From: Thermosporothrix hazakensis
GTDB taxonomy: Bacteria; Chloroflexota; Ktedonobacteria; Ktedonobacterales; Ktedonobacteraceae
Assembly: GCF_003253565.1 (NCBI RefSeq)
Contig: NZ_QKUF01000020.1
Span: 45,840 to 109,839 of the forward strand
Direction: 5' to 3'
Length of the DNA: 64,000 nucleotides
Made by a program: the position numbers and the translations under genes. How positions within the stretch are numbered: the stretch's first letter is position 1; each line of letters starts with the position of its first letter. Shown piece after piece: positions 24,102 through 32,989 of this stretch. A model generated the notes under the pieces. It was not told where the DNA came from. It ran no database searches and saw nothing but the letters and a program-made list of their open reading frames with translations.

Positions 24102-24653
24102 CTACAGAGACGAACTGCTTGCCTGAAGCCGCTTCTCCATTCGCTCGATTGCCTCTGTCAGGGTGGGGAGCGCTAAGTGCAACGCCTGTGTGACAGGGTG
24201 CTCTTTCCCATAGCGTGACATGATATCGGCGACGCGTTCTTGCATCGAGATGGTTGCTCCGAAAGGGCTTGTAGTGAAGTCGCAGTAGATCAGCGCATCC
24301 GCAAGCGGGGATTCCTCACGCGGAAACTCGGAAAGCTGTTCTTCCAACCCTTTCAAACGAGCCTCAAAGCGGGCCTCAGAGTGATGGGCAACCAGCGATG
24401 CCAGACGTAGATCTCCCAGGGAGCGAACAAAGTACGCACCATCAAGAGGATGAAAGCCCGTTTTCTGGAGTGATGGCGCGTAGCCAATATCATGTAGATA
24501 CGCAGCGCTTATCAAATAGTCATGCTCTTTGTCATTGAGAATCCTGCTCACGGAATAGGCCTGCCTGACAACGCCCTGTACATGGAGCCATCGCGCTCCG
24601 AGCGGGGCAAGATAAGATTCCGCAAAGCGGGCTGCTTGAGCGATAGTGAGCAT
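24102..24653 (-). CDS. HD-domain phosphohydrolase
   Basis: A 183-residue HD-superfamily protein. Metal ligands fit the pattern H...HD...H...D: His24 (WLHVQGVV), His54-Asp55 (LHDIGY), His90/His91 (AHHSEA) and an aspartate in ALIYCDFTTS. Such enzymes hydrolyse nucleotides or phosphate esters; the substrate is not evident. The longer frame to 24722 lacks a ribosome site, while GGAGG precedes the ATG at 24653. It lies inside the acuB/acuCA insert, but its composition is closer to the chromosome than that of the HTH/TPR genes. Confidence 0.8.
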   Translation of the reverse strand: MLTIAQAARFAESYLAPLGARWLHVQGVVRQAYSVSRILNDKEHDYLISAAYLHDIGYAPSLQKTGFHPLDGAYFVRSLGDLRLASLVAHHSEARFEARLKGLEEQLSEFPREESPLADALIYCDFTTSPFGATISMQERVADIMSRYGKEHPVTQALHLALPTLTEAIERMEKRLQASSSSL

Positions 24654-25057
24654 ACAAGCAATACCTCCATTTTGTTGCACTGTCTTATCATAACATGTCG
24701 CGTACACCTGCCATACGAGCAAAAAGGGCTACTTCACCTTATTTTCAGGGAGTGACAGCCTCGTCTGCAAAATAGATCTTTTGAGGAGGGCTGTAAACTC
24801 CTGCATTTCGGTCTGACACTTCTGCAATTTGACGCGCTGGATCTCTACAGGGGCGGCCAGATAGAGATCAGCGGCAGCTTGCTCGGTGGCTTTTTGCTTT
24901 TGGAGGTCGGTGGCGAACTTGACAGCGAGGACGGTGTACAATAGTGTACAGGCATTGATATCGATGAATGATCCAAAAGGGGTAAAAGCGCTGAGTGATA
25001 CCAATTTCCCGGGGGATACAGAGCGCTTTTGAATCTCCGTAGAGGAGGGGGAGCTGC
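24654..25057. other. Intergenic region before acuCA
   Basis: About 400 bp. A minus-strand frame (24729 to roughly 25000) encodes a charged helical peptide but has no clear start or ribosome site, so I do not call it. The last 20 bases are the copy of the acuB 3' end (25039-25058), which also supplies the ribosome site of the next gene. Confidence 0.4.
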
Positions 25058-25058
25058 A
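25039..25058 (+). repeat. 20-nt direct repeat, copy 2 (acuCA leader)
   Basis: Matches 19178-19197 with one mismatch. In frame it still reads V-E-E-G-E-L-H, then A-Q and a stop that overlaps the acuCA coding sequence. It also contains the GGAGGGGG ribosome site. Confidence 0.8.
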
Positions 25059-27043
25059 TGCACAATGAAAGGGCCCGCCTGGCCTTTGATCCGGCGGAAT
25101 TACACTATCAACTCGGGCCACAGCATCCGTTGCAGCCGGTGCGTATTGAGGCCCTGATAGATTTATTGCGGACCAGCGGGTTATGGGATCAGCAAGACCC
25201 GGCGACGTTTTTGCCGATCCGGCAGGCCACGGATGCTGAATTGAAGCTGGCTCATACGCGTGATTATATTCAGGCCGTGCAGAAGCTCAGCGAGTCGGAC
25301 GAGTTTATGATAGAGGGCGAGCTGAAAGAACGGGCCTGGTTACAGATGCGCTACGGCTTTAACAGTGACGATACGCCGCCAGTGCTTGATATGCATGATG
25401 TAGCGGCCTGGATCGCGGGTGGCTCTCTGGTCGGACTCAGCGCGATTATGGGATTGCCTGAGGGCGGGACGTTTGCCAGCGAAGAGGAGCGCCCGCTGCG
25501 TGTCTTTCATCCATCTGGTGGCCTGCATCATGCCTGGTCTGATCGGGCGTCGGGCTTCTGTATCTATAACGATGTGGGGGTTGCGATTGCCCATGTCTTG
25601 CAGGCGACCGAGGCGAAGGTGCTCTACATCGACTTCGACGCCCATCACGGGGACGGTGTTCAGAAGCTCTTCTATGATGACCCGCGCGTCATGACGATCT
25701 CGCTTCATGAGACCGGGCGCTATCTGTTCCCGGGAACGGGCGATGTGCTGGAAACCGGGCGGAGTGTCGGGCGTGGCTACGCGGTGAATGTGCCGCTGGA
25801 GCCCTTCACCGAGGATGATTCCTATATCGAGGTGATGAATGTTCTGCTGCACCCGCTTGTGACCTCATTCGCGCCTGATGTGATCGTCACGCAACACGGG
25901 TGCGATACGCATGCGTGGGACCCATTAACGCACCTCGCGCTGACCATGCGGGGTATCCGTGCGCAGGCAAAGATGGCACGCCAACTGGCCGATACCTATT
26001 GTGGAGGGCGCTGGCTGGCTGTCGGTGGTGGTGGGTATGCGCTGTATCGCGTGGTGCCGCGTGCGTGGGCGCTGGTCTGGGCCGAGATGACCGGGCAGCA
26101 GGTGCCGGAGCAGCTTCCGTCGGAATGGGTTGAGCGCTGGCGCGAGCGCTGGCAAGAACGGATGAAGCAGGATGTGGAGCTGCTGGAAGTGATGCGCTCG
26201 ACAAAGGGAACGTCGACCTTCCCGAGCACCTTCCTGGATAAAGAAGAGGATTTCCCGCCGCAGCCGCGCCGCTGGTCGATCAGCAATACAAACCGGCAGA
26301 CGGCGGCTCTGGTGCGTCACCTGGTGATACCGCCATCGGTGCGTCAGGCCTTTCCCTCAACGCGGCATCGCTCGCCGCTGGCGGGGCTCTTTGACCTGCT
26401 GCATCTCAATCGCGATCCGTCGCTGACACCCTCGCGCACCAGAACCATCGAGACAAAGCGTGGCCCGCTGCTCCTGCGTGACTTCAGTCCGGTGTCGCTG
26501 GTCAAGCGGCTGCGTCCCGATGATGGGTTGCGAACCTTCGCACGGTTGCCAGAGCGCGAGCATCAACTGCTGCTGGATATCGCGAAGAGTCCCGATTGCG
26601 CGCTGACGCTGGCCCACACGCCCTCGGGAGCGATCGTCGGGCAGGTAACGATTGCGCCCGCTGACGAGTGGTGGGAGGGTATCGAGAACCTCTACGAGGT
26701 CGCAATAGAGGTCAGCAGCGACTGGCGTGGCCTGGGGATCGCACGTTCTATGCTGCAATTTGCCCTTGAACTGGACGCGCTGGAAGATATGATTCTCTTC
26801 GCTATCGGGCTCTCGTGGCACTGGGACACGGAGAACCTGGGCATCTCGGTGTATCGGTATCGAGAGATGATCTCGCGGCTGTTTGGCTCTCAGGGTTTTA
26901 AGGAATATCCCACCACCGAGCCGAATGTGAGCATGGAGCCGGCAAACGTATTGCTGGCCCGCATTGGCAAGCGCGTCGACCAGCAGACCGCAAATCAGTT
27001 TTTAAGCCGTATGCTCAGTTCGCCAAATCTGGCGCGAATTTAA
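25058..27043 (+). CDS. AcuC-AcuA fusion: deacetylase plus GNAT acetyltransferase
   Basis: A 661-residue bifunctional protein. Residues about 1-390 are a class-I HDAC-like deacetylase (AcuC): His157-His158 dyad, zinc ligands Asp194 and His196 (YIDFDAHHGDG) and Asp283 (HGCDTH), and catalytic Tyr327 in GGGGY. After a linker, residues about 450-640 are a GNAT domain resembling Bacillus AcuA: the acetyl-CoA loop WRGLGIA, then SWHWDTENLG and PANVLLARIGKRV, close to AcuA's YWHWDLKG and PANCLMARIGKNV as I recall them. In Bacillus, AcuA inactivates acetyl-CoA synthetase by lysine acetylation and AcuC reverses it. Here both opposing activities sit in one chain. The start is fixed by GGAGGGGG. Confidence 0.88.
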   Translation: MHNERARLAFDPAELHYQLGPQHPLQPVRIEALIDLLRTSGLWDQQDPATFLPIRQATDAELKLAHTRDYIQAVQKLSESDEFMIEGELKERAWLQMRYGFNSDDTPPVLDMHDVAAWIAGGSLVGLSAIMGLPEGGTFASEEERPLRVFHPSGGLHHAWSDRASGFCIYNDVGVAIAHVLQATEAKVLYIDFDAHHGDGVQKLFYDDPRVMTISLHETGRYLFPGTGDVLETGRSVGRGYAVNVPLEPFTEDDSYIEVMNVLLHPLVTSFAPDVIVTQHGCDTHAWDPLTHLALTMRGIRAQAKMARQLADTYCGGRWLAVGGGGYALYRVVPRAWALVWAEMTGQQVPEQLPSEWVERWRERWQERMKQDVELLEVMRSTKGTSTFPSTFLDKEEDFPPQPRRWSISNTNRQTAALVRHLVIPPSVRQAFPSTRHRSPLAGLFDLLHLNRDPSLTPSRTRTIETKRGPLLLRDFSPVSLVKRLRPDDGLRTFARLPEREHQLLLDIAKSPDCALTLAHTPSGAIVGQVTIAPADEWWEGIENLYEVAIEVSSDWRGLGIARSMLQFALELDALEDMILFAIGLSWHWDTENLGISVYRYREMISRLFGSQGFKEYPTTEPNVSMEPANVLLARIGKRVDQQTANQFLSRMLSSPNLARI

Positions 27044-27061
27044 GCGAGCAGTAGAATGCTG

Positions 27062-27096
27062 TGGCGGCGCTTCTTAAGAGGCGTCGCCCCTTTTTT
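27062..27096 (+). terminator. Terminator after acuCA
   Basis: GC-rich arms GGCGGCGC and GCGTCGCC around TTCTTAAGAG, followed by a T-run. Confidence 0.8.
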
Positions 27097-27431
27097 GGGT
27101 GAGAGGGAGAAACGGTAACACCACAACCGGTTTACCCGCTGGATCGTGTCAAGAGTAACAACAACATAATAACCTCGCGGAGATCCCGGACCTCACAGAA
27201 GCCCCCCGCTCAGGAGAGAGCGTCCCCGCAGAAGCACATCAGGCTTAGAGAACGATAAGAATGAGCTTAGAATTAGATTAGAAATCGAATTTTTTTATCT
27301 CATTTTAAGCTAAGCCCAACATTATATTAATGTTTTTAGGATCTCCTTAAAATCGTTTATAGCAGAGTTTATTCGAGCAAAAAATACTTGAATTTTCCAC
27401 TGGAAAAAGCTACGCTATAAGCGACGAAAGA
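27097..27431. other. AT-rich leader of the sigma-factor gene
   Basis: About 335 bp without a gene, strongly AT-rich after 27240. TTGAAT at 27388 and TATAAG at 27416 are too far apart (22 bp) for a standard promoter, so the sigma-factor promoter is unresolved and may be an ECF-type, self-recognised one. Confidence 0.35.
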
Positions 27432-28088
27432 ATGAAAGCGAGGTTAAAGCAAATTATGAGGACCCAGACAAAAGCAAAGAGCGTGAAGACACCGACCCCC
27501 GAGATTACCGACGGCACGTTAGTCAAGAAAACCATTGCAGGCGATCAGACAGCATTTGAACAATTAGTGCAACGCTATCATCTTCCACTGTTCAACTTTA
27601 TATGTCACTGTTTGAATGATTATGATCTGGCTTGCGACGTGTTACAGCAAGTATTTCTCCAGCTCTACCTGTACTTGCCAAAGCTGCGTACGAATGAGCC
27701 CCTCAAGGCCTGGTTGTTCCAGGTAGCGCGAAACCGTTGTCTTGACGAGCTGCGCCGTAAGCGTGCTGTACACTTCTCCGAACTGGAAGGCTCCAGCGAC
27801 GACGATGATCTGTCGCCATTGAACATCATGCCGGACAAGCGACCGCTTCCCGATGAGATGGCAGAGCGCAACGACTTGCAGGCCGCATTGAAAGAGGCGA
27901 TCGACAACCTGCCACCGAAGTTCCGTTCCGTCGTGCTGTTGCGCTACGCCGGTCAGCTTAGCTTCTCAGAGATCGGGAAAACCTTAAATATGCCTGAAGC
28001 GACAGCGAAGACCTATTTTCAGCGCGCGAGACCGCTTCTGAGGGCCGCTCTTGCTACTCAGTGGCAGACGTTGACTGCGGCCAACTAG
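27432..28088 (+). CDS. ECF-type RNA polymerase sigma factor
   Basis: A 218-residue sigma70 of the extracytoplasmic-function group. Region 2 is at about 35-105 (GDQTAFEQLVQRYHLPLFNF, DVLQQVFLQLYLYL, AWLFQVARNRCLDELRR) and region 4 at about 145-205 (LPPKFRSVVLLRYAGQLSFS, EIGKTLNMPEATAKTYFQRA). An acidic linker (DDDD) joins them. Regions 1.1 and 3 are absent, as expected. Starts at 27432 and 27456 are both possible; neither has a strong ribosome site. A small acidic protein follows where an anti-sigma gene is usually found, but it lacks the typical zinc-binding HxxxCxxC motif and membrane helix. Confidence 0.9.
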   Translation: MKARLKQIMRTQTKAKSVKTPTPEITDGTLVKKTIAGDQTAFEQLVQRYHLPLFNFICHCLNDYDLACDVLQQVFLQLYLYLPKLRTNEPLKAWLFQVARNRCLDELRRKRAVHFSELEGSSDDDDLSPLNIMPDKRPLPDEMAERNDLQAALKEAIDNLPPKFRSVVLLRYAGQLSFSEIGKTLNMPEATAKTYFQRARPLLRAALATQWQTLTAAN

Positions 28089-28206
28089 GGCAAATTTTGG
28101 CGGAATTTTGAAAATTGGATAAGAAAGCTTGGAAATCTGAAACTCTCGCCTTGCGTTGTTCGTGAATAAGATAGAACGGTGAAGAACAACGTAAGAGGGA
28201 GCACGT

Positions 28207-28476
28207 ATGCAGCAGCCATTCGATGAATTCTATCAACAAAATCTGCCTGAAGATTTCGACGAGAATGATGAAATCGATCGCCTTTTCAGCCAGCTAGGGC
28301 GCTTTGAGCCACCGAAGGGCGTTATTCAATCGATTATGGATAAAGTTGCACAGATGCCATTGCCGCAATATCTGCCCGAGAACCAGGATGATGAGGATTT
28401 TTTTGACGCACAACAAGAAGCAGAACAGGTTTTTGATGGTTTGATTGCCAGGCATCTGCGGCTATTACCTTCCTGA
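28207..28476 (+). CDS. Small acidic protein downstream of sigma factor
   Basis: An 89-residue, strongly acidic protein (DEFYQQNLPEDFDENDEIDR) with a short amphipathic helix (PKGVIQSIMDKVAQMP). AGAGGGAG precedes the ATG, 118 bp after the sigma gene, and a strong terminator ends the unit. Position suggests a regulator of the sigma factor, for example a soluble anti-sigma protein, but the sequence has no recognised anti-sigma domain. Confidence 0.65.
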   Translation: MQQPFDEFYQQNLPEDFDENDEIDRLFSQLGRFEPPKGVIQSIMDKVAQMPLPQYLPENQDDEDFFDAQQEAEQVFDGLIARHLRLLPS

Positions 28477-28528
28477 AAGGCTTCGGCGAAGCGAGAAGGA
28501 AAAGAGAGATGCACACAAGAATAGTGGG

Positions 28529-28568
28529 ATCGGCGCTCCCGATGTGAAAGAGGAGCGCCGATTTTTTT
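28529..28568 (+). terminator. Strong terminator of the sigma-factor operon
   Basis: ATCGGCGCTCC and GGAGCGCCGAT pair perfectly over 11 bp, followed by seven T residues. Confidence 0.92.
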
Positions 28569-28667
28569 GTGTCTTCTGGCTTTTCTCAGAGTGGCAGATG
28601 TGAGAGGCGCCGTTATGGCATCGAATCCGACCCCGTTGGGCGCGGTGATCTTCTTTCCCCTCTCCTT

Positions 28668-28856
28668 TCAGGCGATCTGATCGGTCAGCTTGCCCCGAGC
28701 GACCAGCCAGCGAATAAACTCAAGCCGCCGATGCGCGATAGCTGCCTGTTGCCTCTCTTTCTCTTGATGGAGGGCTCGCAGTCTGGAAAGCTGGAGCATC
28801 TCTTTCTCGGCGAAGCCTCCACGACGCAGGATTTCATACTCATCTTTTCGATCCAT
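28668..28856 (-). CDS. Small charged helical protein
   Basis: A 62-residue protein, almost entirely helix-forming and rich in Arg, Glu and Gln (RLRALHQEKERQQAAIAHRR). Supported by a very good ribosome site (AAAGGAGG) and by position: it begins 24 bp after the stop of the response-regulator gene, so it is likely co-expressed. Could act as a coiled-coil partner. Unrecognised. Confidence 0.55.
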   Translation of the reverse strand: MDRKDEYEILRRGGFAEKEMLQLSRLRALHQEKERQQAAIAHRRLEFIRWLVARGKLTDQIA

Positions 28857-28880
28857 AGAGAAACCTCCTTTGAAGCGTGG

Positions 28881-29321
28881 CTACTGAGAGGCGACCTTCA
28901 ACAAATGCTGTACTCGGTGAAGAAAAGCCTGAATGGAGTACGGTTTCGCTAAATGTTCAAGGATGATCGATTCACCGTGGCTACGAAGGTATTTCCGTGT
29001 GACTGTGATCGAGCTGGTGGTGAGCAGAACCGGGGTTCCCGAGCGCAAGAAGCGTAACACGTCCCGGCCATGCACTGCGCCAGAGAGTTCAAGATCCAGC
29101 ACTACGAGATCAGGGACAAAGCGGCGGAGTTGCGCGATGGCATGTTCGCCGCTCTGCACGGCAATCACGGTATAGCCGTGATGTAGCAGGACATCGCTTT
29201 CCAGACGGGCTAAAGAGCGATCGTCTTCCACGACGAGGATGCATCGTTGCCCATGTGTGCGGGCTTGCAGGGCATGATTGTCGCGTGTCGGTTGTTGGTT
29301 TGCCGCGTGACTCTGCTGCAT
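28881..29321 (-). CDS. Stand-alone response-regulator receiver protein
   Basis: A 146-residue CheY-like receiver domain after a ~25-residue polar N-terminus. Acidic pair in VVEDD, phospho-acceptor in VLDLELSG, Ser/Thr switch in LLTTSS and the conserved Lys in LAKPYS are present. No output domain, so it must act through protein contacts. It is preceded by an OmpR-type regulator and a large histidine kinase on the same strand, which may phosphorylate it. Confidence 0.87.
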   Translation of the reverse strand: MQQSHAANQQPTRDNHALQARTHGQRCILVVEDDRSLARLESDVLLHHGYTVIAVQSGEHAIAQLRRFVPDLVVLDLELSGAVHGRDVLRFLRSGTPVLLTTSSITVTRKYLRSHGESIILEHLAKPYSIQAFLHRVQHLLKVASQ

Positions 29322-29482
29322 AGACTCGCTTTCTTGCTACGACGGCGGCGCTGCCGACAGGACAAACTGCGATGGAGCATCTGAACTCCGTATCCCTCAC
29401 TATCAAGTATACCTGAAACTGAGTGAGAATGGCGTGAAGGTGAAGAGGAACTCTGTGAAAAAAACGTGAAAACGCCCGGGCT

Positions 29483-30229
29483 TCATTGGGGATCGGGAGG
29501 CGGCATATAGTAGCCGACGCCAAGTTCGTTGAGCAGGTAGCGGGGCTGCGAGCGGTCGGGCTCAAGCTTGCGCCGCAGATGCCGAATGAAGGTGCGCAGG
29601 TAGGTATTCTCTTTGGTATACTCTGGCCCCCAGACCTGTTGCAGCAGCTCGCGGCGCGGGACCACTTTGCCAGCGTTGCGCGCGAGCACGCAGAGAAGAT
29701 CGTATTCGATGGGGGTAAGATGGACCTCTTTGCCGCCCGAGTACACCTTGCGGCGGGCGAAATTGATCAGCAGGCCCTGTTCGCCGCCGCTCCGATAGGT
29801 GGATTTCAGCCCGTTTTCGCCGGTCAGGCTGATGCGCAGGCGGGCGGTTTCCTCGGAGCGCCGAAGCGCAACGCGGATCCGGGCCATCAGCTCATTGATG
29901 CTGAACGGTTTCGTCAGGTAGTCGTCGGCTCCCAGGTCGAGAGCGCGAATCTTGATCTGCTCCGTCTGATGGGCCGAGAGCACGATCACCGGGGCGCTGC
30001 TCCATTCACGCAGGCGCCGCAGGAAGGTGAGCCCGTCGAGCGAGGGGAGCGAGAGATCAAGCAGGACAATTTCTGGCTCAAACATGGCGGCGATATCGAT
30101 TGCCTGGGCTCCATCGCGGGCCGCCTGAAGCTGGAACCCACGCGCTTTGAGCTGTGTCAGCAAGAATGATCGCATCTGAGCGTCATCTTCTATGCAGAGA
30201 AGGCGCACTTTTTTTTCCGTTGTTGCCAT
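29483..30229 (-). CDS. OmpR/KdpE-type response regulator
   Basis: A 248-residue two-domain transcription factor. Receiver domain (about 8-122): CIEDD, phospho-acceptor in VLLDLSLPS, and LTKPFS. Winged-helix DNA-binding domain (about 140-240): LTPIEYDLLCVLARNAGKVV and the recognition segment ENTYLRTFIRHLRRKLEPD, most like KdpE/PhoB. The longer frame to 30340 is unlikely; the ATG at 30229 follows AAGGGT. It lies 144 bp downstream of the multi-sensor histidine kinase and is its likely partner. Confidence 0.9.
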   Translation of the reverse strand: MATTEKKVRLLCIEDDAQMRSFLLTQLKARGFQLQAARDGAQAIDIAAMFEPEIVLLDLSLPSLDGLTFLRRLREWSSAPVIVLSAHQTEQIKIRALDLGADDYLTKPFSINELMARIRVALRRSEETARLRISLTGENGLKSTYRSGGEQGLLINFARRKVYSGGKEVHLTPIEYDLLCVLARNAGKVVPRRELLQQVWGPEYTKENTYLRTFIRHLRRKLEPDRSQPRYLLNELGVGYYMPPPDPQ

Positions 30230-30373
30230 TGGTTTTACCCTTACGTGCTTGCTATACTTTCTTCTGGCTGCGACGAGCGAGAACCAGAGGGAAGGGAGAA
30301 AGCGATTTCTGATGATTTGTGCTTTTTTGCTTTTCTCCACGTATTTGAGTACATCTCTACTATACCATAATTC

Positions 30374-32989
30374 TCAGTTGTGCTGCCCGTTATACACGGG
30401 AAGGGTAAAGGAAAAATGTGCTCCCTGACCGGGACTGCTTTCAACATGCAACCGGCTCTGATGCGCTTCGAGGATTCCCTGACTGATATAGAGTCCCAGG
30501 CCGGTTCCCGGGCTCCAGCGATAGCCACCCCGACGCGCTTGCTCGCCTGAATAGAGGGACGTGCTGAAGCGCGAGAACAGCGTTTTCAGTTGCTCGGCGG
30601 CAATGCCCGGCCCGTGATCGATGACGTGCAGGGTAACAGCGTGCGGGGTGGTGCTGCCCGGCTCGGTGATCGGCTCGACCTTCAGGTAGACGTTATCCCC
30701 TTCGGGGGCATAGCGAAATGCGTTGCTGAGCAGGTTCATCAGCACGCTCATAATCAGCTCGTAGTCGCCCTGCACCGCTGGCAGATGTGGCGGCAGCGAG
30801 ACCCGCAGGCCGCGCTGTGAGGTGGCAATCAGCGCTTCCAGCCGCTCCTGAAGATCCTCGATCATCTCGGCGAGCAGAATCGGCTCTACATCAAGACGCA
30901 GGGCGCCGGCCTCAACGCGCGAGGCGTCAAGGAGCTGGTTGACCATGCGCACCAGGCGCTCAACCTGCTCATCGGCGGTTTGCAGGAAGCGATATTGCTC
31001 TTCAAGCGACCATTGGAGATCGCGGGCTAAGAGGGCGGTCAGGTGGGCGCGAATATTGGCAAGCGGCGTCTTGAGCTCATGCGCGATGGTATTAAAGAAA
31101 TCCTCGCGGGCGCGTTCCAGCGCTTTGGTGCGGCTGATATCGTGCAGGACAACCACGGCATCGGTGATTGCACCATCGCTGTCGAAGAAGGGGGCGGCGT
31201 TGACCAGCATGTGCATGGTCCGTCCGTCGGGCGTGTGCATATACAGCTCATCTTCGCAGGCCTCGCCATCGAAGAGGGCACGATACATGGGCCGCTGCTC
31301 GAAAGGGACGAACTCGCCTGAGGCGTTGTACATCTGGAGCGAACGAAAGACCTGCTCGACAGAGAGCCCGATCACCTTTTTGCGTGCGCGTGCGGGGTCG
31401 GTATGCGGGCCAAGCGGCGTCCCCATTTTGCGGAGGAGCTCGATCCCGCGATTGTTGATCAGGTTAATGGTGTGGTCGGCGGCGCCCACGACAATGACGC
31501 CCGAGGGCAGATGGGCTAGCAGGACCTGCATTCTCTCATTGGCAGATTTCAATTCAGAGCGGGCTTTTTTCAGGGCGCGGTTGCGTTGCGCGAGCTCTGC
31601 TGTGCGCTGGCGTACCTCTTCCTCGACGCGCTCGCGGGCGGCGGCTTCCTGACTGATATCATGATAGATGGTGATAAAGGCGAAGATGTCGCCCGGCTCA
31701 TCGCGAATCGGGGTATAGCTGCACCGGAGCGTGTAGTCCTGCCCGGCGGCATTTGTCAGCTTGATCTCGTCACTCTGGTGAGCAAGGGCCCGCTGCTCAA
31801 GCTGCGCGATAAAGTCGGGCTGGTCGAGCCCCTCAATGGTAAAGCGGGAGGTGCTGCGCGTCAGCGCCTCGGTGATGGGCAGTCCGATCACGTCATCTGT
31901 CCAGCCGAAGAGCTGGCGGGCGGCAGGGTTAGCCTCGGCGATGCGCCAACGCGGATCGTAGATCACGACACCATCGGGGATGGCACTCATGACGTTCTCT
32001 TTCTGGTTGGCGCTTCGGCTTGCCATGCGGGCCCAACGCTCGATACTGCGGAAGAGGCGGGCGTTATGGATGGCGAGCCCTGCCTGTTGTGCGAAGCGTT
32101 CGAGCAGGCGAACCTCCTCGGCGGGGAAGCCGCGTGTGCGGCGGTGATAGACCTCGATCGAGCCAAGAATAGTATCACCCTGAGAGGGCTCGAAGATCGG
32201 CACACAGAGCACCGAGCCTGGCCGTGTTGGCTTGCCGCGATCGTCGATCGGGGGCAGGAGCAGATCAGGCGTCAGGCTGGTGTCGGTAATAATAATGGCG
32301 TGGTTGCCCTGGCGCTCGCGGGCGATCAGCTTGCCAAGTAGCGTGTGCTCCTGTTCCGTGGGGTGCCACTCGAAGGCCGTTGGATGCAGGCCGCGATGTG
32401 CCGCGATATGCATCGAGCGCGCCATCTCATCGCCGTTGGTCTGGTCGCGCAGCAGCACGGCGCAGCGTTTGGAGCCTACCATATCGTGGAGCGCTTGCAG
32501 GATGCGAGTGAGCACCTGCGGGAGCGCCGTCGGGCCAGCCAGCACCGAGCTGATATGGTGAATGGCGCTCAGGTGGAGTTGGGAGCGCACGCTGTCGGTG
32601 ATGTCCTCAACGGTGATGAGGAGCGAGGGCGTTGCCGTTTCATGGTTGGCTGGCAGGAAAGAAGCGGGCACATATTCGATGGAGACGCGCCAGTAGGTCC
32701 GTCCCCGGCTCTCAAGGAAGCCTTCGTAGGGGAGACGGTTATACTGGACACGCTGCATGGTCGCGGCAACCTGCTTGAAGAGGGGCAGCGCATGCGGCAC
32801 GATGTCGGGTGGCAGCACATCGCTGACGTGGGTGCCGGTGATCTCCTGATAGCTCCAGGGCTCGTCAAGCAGGGATTTCAAAGAATGGTTGATGTAACGA
32901 ATACGCAAGGTTGCGGTATCGAGAAGCGCGATACCGATGGAGGCGTGACCGAGAATATGTTCAAGCTGTAACGCTGATTCTAGTTCCAT
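30374..32989 (-). CDS. Multi-sensor histidine kinase (PAS-GAF-PAS-PAS-HisKA-HATPase)
   Basis: An 871-residue soluble sensor kinase. Order of domains: PAS (about 5-125), GAF (about 150-315), PAS (about 335-455), a coiled-coil signalling helix (about 455-505), PAS (about 505-630), HisKA with the acceptor histidine in TIAHELKTPL, and HATPase_c (about 745-865) with NAFRYAPEGD, DHGPGI and GTGLGLYI boxes. No membrane segment, so cytosolic; PAS/GAF modules may sense redox state, light or small ligands. The OmpR-type regulator downstream is the probable partner. Confidence 0.92.
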   Translation of the reverse strand: MELESALQLEHILGHASIGIALLDTATLRIRYINHSLKSLLDEPWSYQEITGTHVSDVLPPDIVPHALPLFKQVAATMQRVQYNRLPYEGFLESRGRTYWRVSIEYVPASFLPANHETATPSLLITVEDITDSVRSQLHLSAIHHISSVLAGPTALPQVLTRILQALHDMVGSKRCAVLLRDQTNGDEMARSMHIAAHRGLHPTAFEWHPTEQEHTLLGKLIARERQGNHAIIITDTSLTPDLLLPPIDDRGKPTRPGSVLCVPIFEPSQGDTILGSIEVYHRRTRGFPAEEVRLLERFAQQAGLAIHNARLFRSIERWARMASRSANQKENVMSAIPDGVVIYDPRWRIAEANPAARQLFGWTDDVIGLPITEALTRSTSRFTIEGLDQPDFIAQLEQRALAHQSDEIKLTNAAGQDYTLRCSYTPIRDEPGDIFAFITIYHDISQEAAARERVEEEVRQRTAELAQRNRALKKARSELKSANERMQVLLAHLPSGVIVVGAADHTINLINNRGIELLRKMGTPLGPHTDPARARKKVIGLSVEQVFRSLQMYNASGEFVPFEQRPMYRALFDGEACEDELYMHTPDGRTMHMLVNAAPFFDSDGAITDAVVVLHDISRTKALERAREDFFNTIAHELKTPLANIRAHLTALLARDLQWSLEEQYRFLQTADEQVERLVRMVNQLLDASRVEAGALRLDVEPILLAEMIEDLQERLEALIATSQRGLRVSLPPHLPAVQGDYELIMSVLMNLLSNAFRYAPEGDNVYLKVEPITEPGSTTPHAVTLHVIDHGPGIAAEQLKTLFSRFSTSLYSGEQARRGGYRWSPGTGLGLYISQGILEAHQSRLHVESSPGQGAHFSFTLPVYNGQHN

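Noticed and set aside
24729..25121. Minus-strand frame of 130 codons before acuCA
   Set aside because: The longest version starts inside acuCA; shorter versions lack a standard start with a ribosome site. The helical C-terminal part could be a gene remnant, but this is not supported.
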